From assembly GCA_002500765.1 (NCBI GenBank), contig DLSX01000126.1, positions 9,466 through 73,465 of the forward strand: a stretch of 64,000 bases of DNA, given 5' to 3'. The notes beneath the pieces are model-generated. The model was not told the origin of the DNA, made no database searches, and worked only from the letters and a program-made list of their open reading frames with translations. Shown here piece after piece: positions 51,554 to 58,313 of the stretch. This DNA comes from Neorhizobium sp. UBA7851 (GTDB lineage: Bacteria > Pseudomonadota > Alphaproteobacteria > Rhizobiales > Rhizobiaceae). The position numbers and the translations under genes were made by a program. How positions within the stretch are numbered: position 1 is the stretch's first letter; every line of letters starts with the position of its first letter.

Positions 51554-52063
51554 ATGGACATGACGCAAATTCAAAGCGCGATCGCACTGGTCACAACGGC
51601 GATTGGCATGACCAACCAAGCCGCCTCCACCGCTGATCTCATCAAGAAGCTTTTTTCTTCGAGCGAGGCGCCCGATGACGGCGAGGCATCCAAGCTCCTG
51701 AACGCGCTTGCCGCTGAATTGACAACCGCAAACGTCATGAACATGCAACTCAGCGAGGCGCTGAAGACGTTGAGCCGAGAGTTGCAGCGGCAAGACGAAT
51801 TCGAACGAGAAAAGGCCAGATATGAGCTTTTTCAGACTGGTGAGAATGATATCGTTTACAAGCTCAGGGCCGAGGCCGTTCAAGGCCAACCGCAGCACTT
51901 TATATGCCCTGTCTGCATGAACAATGACCGGCTTATAAATTTCATTACCGGTGAAGGTGACTTCAAGGTCTGCCAGAAGGAAAACAACCATTCTTTCAGA
52001 TTTAGACGCACCGATCTCCGACGAACGGGGCGGGCTATTAGTGACTACAATATCTTTGAGTAG
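51554..52063 (+). CDS. Plus-strand cargo gene, coiled-coil plus zinc-ribbon-like protein
   Basis: About 169 residues, read opposite to the structural operon around it. An N-terminal helical/coiled-coil part (residues about 1-95) leads to a C-terminal module with FICPVCMNN and VCQKENNH, resembling a small zinc ribbon. Similar uncharacterised proteins occur in phages and integrative elements. A GGAG box precedes the ATG by nine bases. It appears to be a moron inserted between HNH and connector genes, disrupting a minus-strand gene start there. Confidence 0.72.
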   Translation: MDMTQIQSAIALVTTAIGMTNQAASTADLIKKLFSSSEAPDDGEASKLLNALAAELTTANVMNMQLSEALKTLSRELQRQDEFEREKARYELFQTGENDIVYKLRAEAVQGQPQHFICPVCMNNDRLINFITGEGDFKVCQKENNHSFRFRRTDLRRTGRAISDYNIFE

Positions 52064-52171
52064 CTTCGTAGGCCGACATAAATCTCCACCGTCGGCACCC
52101 GCAACACGCGCAGCCTCTCTCGAGCTGCGCAATTCACGCCGAAGCCCGTAGCGATCGAGTATCGTTGTCAT
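52064..52171 (-). pseudogene. Possible truncated phage gene interrupted by the plus-strand cargo gene
   Basis: An ATG two bases beyond the HNH stop begins MTTILDRYGLRRELRSSRE, a protein-like start coupled to the HNH gene. After about 36 codons the frame runs antisense to the cargo gene. It may be the remnant of a gene that once filled this place, possibly the missing small terminase. The antisense frame stays open, so truncation is inference. Confidence 0.35.
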
Positions 52172-52172
52172 C

Positions 52173-52517
52173 TCAGCGTCTCTTCTCTGCTGACTGGAGC
52201 GGGCCATCGTGGCAAGGCTGGCAGGCAGGCACCCACTTCGAGCGGTCCCAGAAAATTACTTTGTCGCCACGATGCGGAGTGGAATGATGGACGACGGTGG
52301 CGGGATTGCCGCATCGAATGCAGGTTGGGTGCTTGGCGAGAAAGCTGGCGCGCGCCTGCTGCCAGCGGCTGTCATATCCACGCTCACGAGCGTTGGGCCG
52401 TTGGGCATCAAAAAGCGCTTTGCGCTCGCGATCACGGGCGACGATGTGGCGGCAACGTTGGCCTTGGGAGAGCACACAGCCACAAGATCGAACTGACGGG
52501 GCGGTGCGAGGCATCAC
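52173..52517 (-). CDS. HNH endonuclease
   Basis: About 114 residues. SRWQQARASFLAKHPTCIRCGNPATVVHHSTPHRGDKVIFWDRSKWVPACQPCHDG (given here by its key pieces: CIRC, VVHH, ACQPCH) is the HNH core with two CxxC-type zinc pairs. Such nucleases usually sit next to terminase genes and aid packaging; here the terminase is about 2.2 kb further on. The start overlaps the preceding gene by four bases. Confidence 0.88.
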   Translation of the reverse strand: MMPRTAPSVRSCGCVLSQGQRCRHIVARDRERKALFDAQRPNARERGYDSRWQQARASFLAKHPTCIRCGNPATVVHHSTPHRGDKVIFWDRSKWVPACQPCHDGPLQSAEKRR

Positions 52518-52822
52518 GAAATCCCTTCATTGCAACACGTTGCAACAGGCCTGTATCGCTTGCGAATAAATGGCGCTTCCGCTTCAACACTGACCGCGTC
52601 GAGTTCATGGCCAAGAAATTCTAAAGCTCTCTCTAGCTGGGGCAGTGTGATACCGCCCTCACCCCTCAGAAATGCGGAAAGAGACGAGGGACTAATCGAA
52701 GCGGCGCTCGCGACCTTGGCGGCTTGGACGCGGCGGTCTGCAATCAGATTTTTAATTATTGCGGCCCAAACACTGAAGCGGCGAGCGTCATTTGCCGAGA
52801 GTATATTCCTGGGGCGCCCCAT
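52514..52822 (-). CDS. Small helix-turn-helix (XRE-like) protein
   Basis: About 102 residues. A helix-turn-helix resembling the Cro/C1 type is visible (VQAAKVASAASISPSSLSAFLRGEGGITLPQLERALEFLG, key pieces SPSSLSAFLRG and LPQLERAL). It sits in the middle of the structural operon, an odd place for a lysogeny repressor. It is a candidate for the protein that reads the dispersed palindrome, but nothing proves this. Confidence 0.72.
   Translation of the reverse strand: MGRPRNILSANDARRFSVWAAIIKNLIADRRVQAAKVASAASISPSSLSAFLRGEGGITLPQLERALEFLGHELDAVSVEAEAPFIRKRYRPVATCCNEGIS
52530..52545. repeat. 16-base palindrome, copy 4 (before HNH gene)
   Basis: TTGCAAC-AC-GTTGCAA, 13 bases upstream of the HNH start, inside the 3' end of the helix-turn-helix gene. 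This copy is in a different reading frame from the others. Confidence 0.85.
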
Positions 52823-52823
52823 A

Positions 52824-53381
52824 TCAGGCCTCCACTTTCATCGTGCCGATGCCGGCAAACACACTGCGGAATTTGTCTTCGAGAGGGCGCTCGTCTTTTT
52901 CCGCCGGCTCGCTGCCACCGTGAATTGCGCGAAGCATGGCGAGGTGACCTTCGAAGGCTTTCGTGATTTCGATCGGAGTTGCATCCAGCGTCGCCTCTGG
53001 CGTCCAACCGAGCCAGCCGGTGCCATGCTTGTAGAGATCAACGAGATGATCAGCGAATGGACGAGTATTGGTAGGCTTCTCACCCTCATTTTCCCGAGCC
53101 GCACCGCTTTCGGCGTCCATGCCAGCGCAAGACAGGACATAAGAAATGAGATCAGGCTTGATGTCTGGCAACGCGTCGAAAACGCGACTCTCGATAAAGC
53201 CCTCGTTGAAATGAGGTTCGATGATCGCAACGGCAGCATCAAGACTGCCATCGCGAATATCTTGAATGAGTTGGCGGAAGCCGCCTTGCCGACGCTCAAG
53301 CCGGATAGCATGGCGGAGCGACGGCCGAAGTTCGACCGCCTTATCTGCCAAGACAACAATGATTTCTTCCGCCAGCTTCAT
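52824..53381 (-). CDS. Tail assembly chaperone-like protein
   Basis: About 185 residues, directly after the tail tube gene. The N-terminal half (LRHAIRLERRQGGFRQLIQDIRDGSLDAAVAIIE) resembles GTA-type chaperones, and the C-terminal part (YKHGTGWLGWTPEATLDATPIEITKAFEGHLAML) the second chaperone module seen after a frameshift in other siphophages. It may be a natural fusion of the two. Confidence 0.68.
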   Translation of the reverse strand: MKLAEEIIVVLADKAVELRPSLRHAIRLERRQGGFRQLIQDIRDGSLDAAVAIIEPHFNEGFIESRVFDALPDIKPDLISYVLSCAGMDAESGAARENEGEKPTNTRPFADHLVDLYKHGTGWLGWTPEATLDATPIEITKAFEGHLAMLRAIHGGSEPAEKDERPLEDKFRSVFAGIGTMKVEA

Positions 53382-53383
53382 GA

Positions 53384-53860
53384 TCAGGTGGCCGATGCCG
53401 CGACCTCAAGGATGGCGCCCGAGATCGCCAGCGAGAAGGTCGTTTTGACGACGTCATCGGAGCCCCCGAAAGCATTCTTTCGGCTGGCCACGATAGCGTT
53501 GAAATAGAAGACGGAGTTCTTCGGCGAGGCACCAGTGGCCGGTCTATCGTTCAACTCCACCTTGATATTGTAGGAAAAAGCGGTCTGCTCGGCAGCGACA
53601 AGAGCGAGATAGCCGGCGTCGGCACTGTCGCGTGCAACGGTCAACTCCATCGTGCCGTTGTCGCGCGACCCCTTGATTTTCCTCGCATAGAGCTGATCGA
53701 CATATTTACCGACGACGATCTCAGCTTCGGAGCCGGCTTCGCCGACATCTTCAATGTTGGCGATCGGAGTCCAAGTGTCACCAGCGTAAGCGGTGGCCGT
53801 GGTGAAAGCCGACGTGGTTCCGATGGAAACCTTTGTGCCGGCCGCTGTTACAATACCCAT
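53384..53860 (-). CDS. Phage tail tube (major tail) protein
   Basis: About 158 residues, beta-rich. GIVTAAGTKVSIGTTSAF at the N terminus and IANIEDVGEAGSEAEIVVGKYVDQLYARKIKGSRDNGTMELTV (key pieces WTPIANIEDVG and GTMELTVARD) match short tail-tube proteins of siphophages. Placement before a chaperone supports the call. Confidence 0.82.
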   Translation of the reverse strand: MGIVTAAGTKVSIGTTSAFTTATAYAGDTWTPIANIEDVGEAGSEAEIVVGKYVDQLYARKIKGSRDNGTMELTVARDSADAGYLALVAAEQTAFSYNIKVELNDRPATGASPKNSVFYFNAIVASRKNAFGGSDDVVKTTFSLAISGAILEVAASAT

Positions 53861-53879
53861 GAGATTATCCTTTCAGGGA

Positions 53880-54257
53880 TTAGGTCGGCATGTTGGCCGG
53901 GTTGCCGCGAATGATCGCCGCGACTGCGGCAATCGAGGTGCCGGAGTTGCGGGTGATGACGGGGCGGATGAAACGCTTGTGGCCGCGATAGCCGACTTCA
54001 TAGGAACTGGCGGCAACGAGCGAAGCCGGAAGCGTACCGATAAGGTCATCGGTGGCCACTGCGGCAAAGGCGGTGCCGTCATCGCTTTCTTCGAGCTTCG
54101 GCGAGAAGTCCCCCGCCCCCGCGATGGCACCGGTCAGAATTGACACGAGGGCAGAATTGAAGCCGAGCAAATCGACGGCGTTGCCTGTTGCCGTAGCGGT
54201 CAGGACTGCCGGAGCGATCGAAGCAACCGGCGAGATGTTGGATTTGAGATCACGCAT
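53880..54257 (-). CDS. Phage structural protein of unknown function, downstream of capsid
   Basis: About 125 residues. A beta-rich sequence with SIAPAVLTATATGNAVDLLGFNSALV and GYRGHKRFIRPVITRNSGTS. The type recurs next to major capsid genes and may be a decoration or head-stabilising protein, but no function is established. An AAAGG box precedes the ATG. Confidence 0.72.
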   Translation of the reverse strand: MRDLKSNISPVASIAPAVLTATATGNAVDLLGFNSALVSILTGAIAGAGDFSPKLEESDDGTAFAAVATDDLIGTLPASLVAASSYEVGYRGHKRFIRPVITRNSGTSIAAVAAIIRGNPANMPT

Positions 54258-54283
54258 GATGGAAACCTTTCGTGCCGGGTCGG

Positions 54284-55432
54284 TTAAACCGCGCTCATTT
54301 TGAGTTTTGCGAATTTGGTGGCCTGGATGACGCCGCCGCCGACGCGCCGAGTGGCGTGAACGCGTGTCATGCCGTTGGTCGCAAGCAGGTAAGGATTGAC
54401 CAGGATGGAAAGGCCGACACGGTCCACGATGCGATAGCCGGAGAAATCGCCGAACAGGATCGGTGTGCTGTTCGCGTCCTTGGCATCCGGCATATCGGGA
54501 AGCTCAATGACCGGCCGGCCAAGGATGGTTTCGGGATTGCCGGCGGCAAGGGATGGCTGCCAGAGGAATTGTCCCTGGGCATTGGTCATCAGGCGGATGA
54601 GGCCAAGGGTTGTGCCATTCATCGCCCAGGTGCCGGCATTCCGGTAAGTGGCCGGCAGCGAATAAATAGTGCGGACCAAGCCATCGGCGGTGATGCCTTC
54701 GATACTGCCATTTGCCACTGCGGCAATATCAGGATTGGTCAAAATTCCTTCCGGCTCAAGCACGCCAGCACCGAGCACGAAGGACCTGCCCTCCTTCTGG
54801 CCGAAGTCTTCAGCAAGCGCGAGACGCACTTCGGCTTCCGCCTGACCGGCGCTGTCGGCGAGAAGCTGGTTGGAGATATCGACATAGGTGTTCAATTCAC
54901 GGATGACGATTTCCGCCTGACCGAACGAGGGCTCGCTGGCCTCCTGTGCCTGATTTTCACCCTTCCACTTCGCCGAAGTGATGCCGGTGCGCTTCGGATA
55001 CAGCACCGAAGGCGCACCGGTCTGGCGAACGGAAGCGACCGAACGCACCGGCGAGACCTGGGCAAGATCACGGATGAACTCGGAGGACATTTCAGCCGGC
55101 GCCAGATAGCCACCCTGGGCATCTGACGAGACCGTGAGCGCACGCAATTCGTCGGCCGGCGCATTGTTACCGAGACGCAGATAAGTACCGAACGCGCGGA
55201 CTTCGGCGGCCGGCTCGTTGGTCTGCTCCTGCTGTATGCCAGGGCGAGAAAGGCGGGTTTCGATGGCGGTGAGACGATCGGTAGCGGCGCGAAGAGCGTT
55301 AGCCTGACGTGTCTCGAAGGCCGTCGCAGCAGTGCGGAGTTCTTCGACCGCAGCGGTTGCGGCTGCCAGCGGATCATCATTGCGGGTTTCGAGCGGGAGC
55401 GCCGAGCGCGTCTCGATTGTTTCGTGCTTCAT
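54284..55432 (-). CDS. HK97-type major capsid protein
   Basis: About 382 residues. An acidic helical N-terminal delta-like region (about 1-75, AAATAAVEELRTAATAFETRQA) precedes the mature shell domain (GGYLAPAEMSSEFIRDLAQVSPVRSVASV, key pieces GGYLAPAE and NTYVDISNQLLAD), ending in TNGMTRVHATRRVGGGV. The protease encoded just upstream should cleave the delta domain. The start overlaps the protease stop. Confidence 0.93.
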   Translation of the reverse strand: MKHETIETRSALPLETRNDDPLAAATAAVEELRTAATAFETRQANALRAATDRLTAIETRLSRPGIQQEQTNEPAAEVRAFGTYLRLGNNAPADELRALTVSSDAQGGYLAPAEMSSEFIRDLAQVSPVRSVASVRQTGAPSVLYPKRTGITSAKWKGENQAQEASEPSFGQAEIVIRELNTYVDISNQLLADSAGQAEAEVRLALAEDFGQKEGRSFVLGAGVLEPEGILTNPDIAAVANGSIEGITADGLVRTIYSLPATYRNAGTWAMNGTTLGLIRLMTNAQGQFLWQPSLAAGNPETILGRPVIELPDMPDAKDANSTPILFGDFSGYRIVDRVGLSILVNPYLLATNGMTRVHATRRVGGGVIQATKFAKLKMSAV

Positions 55433-55971
55433 TTGTTATTTCCTTGGAGGGAGGTGGAGGCATTGCGAACGGCTGCTATGAATGCGGCTGCACTCTCTCT
55501 GCCGGCTTGATAATCGCCAGTACGGACGCGGGTCACACCGGAGCCCGGTACGCTCGGAAAGGCGACGATGCTGATTTCGTGAAGGGCCGCTTCGGTGATG
55601 CGGCGTATGCCGTTGGCGGCGCGCTCGTCCTTCATGGTGCGAAAGCCGATTGAAAGACCAGAAATGTCGTTGGCCTTCAGCATGGCGCGGACTTCCTTAG
55701 CCTTGGCGACTTCCAGGTTCAGCTTGCCCTTTGCGGTGAGGCCGCCGTCGCGGACCTGGAACGTTGACCATGATCCAATTACGTTGGCCGGGTCGTGGGC
55801 CCAGAGCATCGGAATGCTTCGGCCTTCGAGACCACGAAAGGCCTCCGGCGCGAACTGCGTCCGGTAGGTGTCGGTCGTGTCGAAGCGCACGGCCACGCCC
55901 TCAACCTCGCCATTGTCACCAACATCTGAAAAGCGGACCTCGAAATCCATCTCATCACGGGTTATGGTCAT
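55429..55971 (-). CDS. HK97-family prohead protease
   Basis: About 180 residues. Serine protease of the herpes-assemblin fold: the catalytic histidine in PMLWAHDP (about residue 59) and serine in DISGLSIGF (about 107) are present. It processes scaffold and capsid delta domains. Its ATG overlaps the previous stop, and a palindrome copy lies about 25 bases upstream. Confidence 0.93.
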   Translation of the reverse strand: MTITRDEMDFEVRFSDVGDNGEVEGVAVRFDTTDTYRTQFAPEAFRGLEGRSIPMLWAHDPANVIGSWSTFQVRDGGLTAKGKLNLEVAKAKEVRAMLKANDISGLSIGFRTMKDERAANGIRRITEAALHEISIVAFPSVPGSGVTRVRTGDYQAGRESAAAFIAAVRNASTSLQGNNK

Positions 55972-56315
55972 GCGGCTTTCCTTCGGCGCGGGTTTGCAAC
56001 GCGTTGCACCGGACCTGACATAAGAGCATCAAGCACCGGCATGGCTGCGAAATGGAGTTCCATCACGCTCATGCGCGCGGCATAGGTGGTGACGAGGTTG
56101 GCGGCATCTTGGGGCAACGTTCCGCCACCGATCAGGCCCAGGCGCAGCACTTCGGTCAGATCAGCAAAGCCAAAATCCGAGGTAGCAAAGCGGCGGTAGA
56201 TGGCGCCGATGCCGGACCCGAGCTTGCGCTCCAGCTCAATGACAAGGTCGGGCAACAGGTGGAACGTGTATTCGGCATCGCCAAAAAACTGAGAAACGGG
56301 TTTGCGCTCACTCAT
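55968..56315 (-). CDS. GTA gp10-type tail assembly chaperone-like protein
   Basis: About 115 residues. LPDLVIELERKLGSGIGAIYRRFA, DLTEVLRLGLIGGG and the helical remainder match the gene transfer agent gp10/phage tail chaperone family. Finding it between portal and protease is unusual: it normally follows the tail tube. The ATG overlaps the portal stop by eight bases. Confidence 0.75.
   Translation of the reverse strand: MSERKPVSQFFGDAEYTFHLLPDLVIELERKLGSGIGAIYRRFATSDFGFADLTEVLRLGLIGGGTLPQDAANLVTTYAARMSVMELHFAAMPVLDALMSGPVQRVANPRRRKAA
55994..56009. repeat. 16-base palindrome, copy 5 (before protease gene)
   Basis: TTGCAAC-GC-GTTGCAC, one base off the perfect palindrome. It encodes VQRVA at the end of the chaperone gene, 23 bases upstream of the protease start. 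Confidence 0.8.
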
Positions 56316-57552
56316 CAGCTTCATCTCCGGTTTTCGTGTCCGGCTTGCCGGTGGAGGTGTAGGGGTTTGAAAGCTCGTCGCCGCCAACCACCTTCGGCAG
56401 ATTGAGACCAGCGCGGACCTCGTTGGCGGTCATGACGCCCATGGAGCGATATTGCCCATAGGCGGTAGCGCGAGTGGCGAAGTCGGCGCGAAGGAGCACA
56501 TCAGTCAGGTGTTCGGCAAAAATCTTCTCGCGATCGTCCTGAGCGATGAGCTTGAGGGAAACTTCAGCTTCCCAACGGGAAAGCCAGGGAGCCAGCGTGT
56601 AGGTCAGAAATTGCTGACCACCGGTTTCAGCGTTGGCCCAGGTCTGCCGGCTGTAATCCATCAATAGGACAGGAGGCACCCGGAGGACGCGGGCGACTTC
56701 CGTGATCGAAAGCGCCCAGAGTTCAACGAACTGGGCATCCACCGACGTGAATTGAAGAGCCTTCCATTCGGCGCCCTGCTCCAGCACGGCGGTGCCGCCT
56801 GCGCTACCGCCAGAGGTGGCGGCCTGCCATGAAGCCTTGATACGAGCCGCGACTTCCGCGCCCAATCGCTCCTTGAAAGAAAGGATACCAGAAGGCCGAG
56901 CGCCATTGCTGAATAGCTTGGCTGCATATCCCTGCAGTACGATCAGAAGGCCGATGGCATCCTTGCAGTCGGTGAAGGGCGAGCGGCCTTTCACGGCATC
57001 GCACTCGAGCGTGCTGGGCGCCCTCAAATGTAGGATGTCAGTAAAGCCGAGCGTCCGGGTCGAACTGCCGGAGGTGCTGACCTTGTAGCCGGGCTCCCCG
57101 GTCACGCTGTCGATTTCCAAAGTTACGTTAGGAGGATTGAGCCGGTGCAGTTCGCGGGGAGCGCCATCACGATCACGAAGAATGGCCGCATAGCCATTAC
57201 CCCAGGCGATGGCGTCGGCAGTCAGCAGTTCGCGAAACTGGGCACCACCGGTCCAGGGATTGGCAGACATATTAAGAAGGCGATATGCCGGGTGATCGCG
57301 AAGGCGTTCACGACTGCCGTCATTGCGGCGCTCAAAGACTTGCAACGGGAGGACAGATGACGCCTCCGCGATTGCCTTTACTCCAGCAGCCACGGCCGGA
57401 ACCGCCATAGCCGACAGGGGAGTGACCATGACGCCGGTCAGAGACGGAAGAGCACCGAAAATCGAAAAATCAAAATCGCTCGGTGCCGCGAGAGCGCGAG
57501 CTTTCATTGCAACGGGTTGCAATTGGTTAGCCTTACGGGCACGACCGAACAA
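56308..57552 (-). CDS. HK97-type portal protein
   Basis: About 414 residues. AMAVPAVAAGVKAIAEASSVLPLQVFER, YRLLNMSANPWTGGAQF, DILHLRAPS and VPPVLLMDY are typical of HK97 portals, and a late ADFATRATAYGQYRSMGVMTANEVR segment ends the core. A TTG start behind GAGG gives the full frame; an ATG 15 codons further in (MKARALAA) begins on the last base of a palindrome copy and is an alternative. It is the first gene of the structural operon. Confidence 0.92.
   Translation of the reverse strand: MFGRARKANQLQPVAMKARALAAPSDFDFSIFGALPSLTGVMVTPLSAMAVPAVAAGVKAIAEASSVLPLQVFERRNDGSRERLRDHPAYRLLNMSANPWTGGAQFRELLTADAIAWGNGYAAILRDRDGAPRELHRLNPPNVTLEIDSVTGEPGYKVSTSGSSTRTLGFTDILHLRAPSTLECDAVKGRSPFTDCKDAIGLLIVLQGYAAKLFSNGARPSGILSFKERLGAEVAARIKASWQAATSGGSAGGTAVLEQGAEWKALQFTSVDAQFVELWALSITEVARVLRVPPVLLMDYSRQTWANAETGGQQFLTYTLAPWLSRWEAEVSLKLIAQDDREKIFAEHLTDVLLRADFATRATAYGQYRSMGVMTANEVRAGLNLPKVVGGDELSNPYTSTGKPDTKTGDEADE
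57507..57522. repeat. 16-base palindrome, copy 6 (at portal start)
   Basis: TTGCAAC-GG-GTTGCAA. In the portal frame it encodes LQPVA, followed directly by an ATG whose A is its last base. Confidence 0.85.
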
Positions 57553-57866
57553 AGGTAAATCCTCTCTACATCTGTAGGAGACACTACCTCAAAAACATCT
57601 CAGACAATATAAAAATCATATACATATCAATATCTTAGAGTGTTCGTCAAATTATCCAGAAAAGTAAGCCGGCGACACTGCCAGAGGTCGGGGATAACAA
57701 CCTATAGAAGCGTCGCCGGCATTGATCGGGGTGCGTCCCGATCGTCAACGCTGCTCAGGAAAGGGCAATCCCGGAACGTCGATTTGATGATTGATGATGC
57801 CCGCCCGAGCGGAAGGACAGGGCGGGCATCTAATGGCGGGACCCAGCTCAGGACCGCCAAACAGAA
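57553..57866. promoter_or_regulatory. Promoter region of the structural operon
   Basis: About 310 bases between the portal and ribbon-helix-helix genes. The half next to the portal gene is AT-rich and probably holds the late promoter, with the first copy of a 15-base direct repeat (at 57638). The other half has no recognisable gene. Confidence 0.55.
57638..57652 (+). repeat. 15-base direct repeat, copy 1
   Basis: GAGTGTTCGTCAAAT in the portal-operon promoter region. An exact second copy lies upstream of the replication-like gene, suggesting one regulator binds both. Confidence 0.65.
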
Positions 57867-58064
57867 TTAGTTGGTGCTGCTTGCCTCGATGCGATCGAGG
57901 TAGTCGGCGATAGCTGCGTGTAACAGGTCCGAGGCGGTGGAGAAGTAAAGCACCTCTCCCGGTCGCCCCTTGCGGACGTTAGACGCGACACGCTGGCGAA
58001 ACTCTGGAGCGACGCGAAAAGACATGGGAACGGTCTTCAATTCGGCGATGACTTTGTTGTTCAT
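57867..58064 (-). CDS. Ribbon-helix-helix-type small DNA-binding protein
   Basis: About 65 residues. TVPMSFRVAPEFRQRVASNVRKG and STASDLLHAAIADYLDRIEA look like a strand-helix-helix (Arc/CopG/ParD type) regulator. It lies between the two 15-base repeat copies and between the divergent structural and replication units, so it is the best candidate for their shared regulator. No toxin gene accompanies it. The ATG at MNNKVIAEL is chosen. Confidence 0.65.
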   Translation of the reverse strand: MNNKVIAELKTVPMSFRVAPEFRQRVASNVRKGRPGEVLYFSTASDLLHAAIADYLDRIEASSTN

Positions 58065-58201
58065 TTGCTCACAGCGGCTTGTCTTGTTCAATCTTCCCTT
58101 GAAAACAGACGATAACAGAAACCCTCTGCTCCGCAAGCCAGCAAGGAAACTTTTTTAGTTTTATATTTCCATTACGCCGACATTAACGGTATATTATGGC
58201 T

Positions 58202-58216
58202 GAGTGTTCGTCAAAT
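58202..58216 (+). repeat. 15-base direct repeat, copy 2
   Basis: GAGTGTTCGTCAAAT, identical to copy 1, about 100 bases upstream of the replication-like gene. Confidence 0.65.
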
Positions 58217-58313
58217 ACAGAACATTAAGGCATATTATTCTATGTCGGCATTCCACTCGCCTTGCGTAGCGTCGCTGTAAACGCTAGCTTACAGGCGTGC
58301 CAAAGGAGCCGAT

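Noticed and set aside
51398..52171. Minus-strand frame of 257 codons opposite the zinc-ribbon-like gene
   Set aside because: Only its first 36 or so codons look protein-like; the remainder mirrors a better-supported plus-strand gene. I kept just the start as a possible remnant.
52164..52822. Helix-turn-helix gene as the prophage immunity repressor
   Set aside because: It lies inside the structural operon and would be expressed only late, so it does not fit a classical lysogeny repressor; kept as an unassigned DNA-binding protein.
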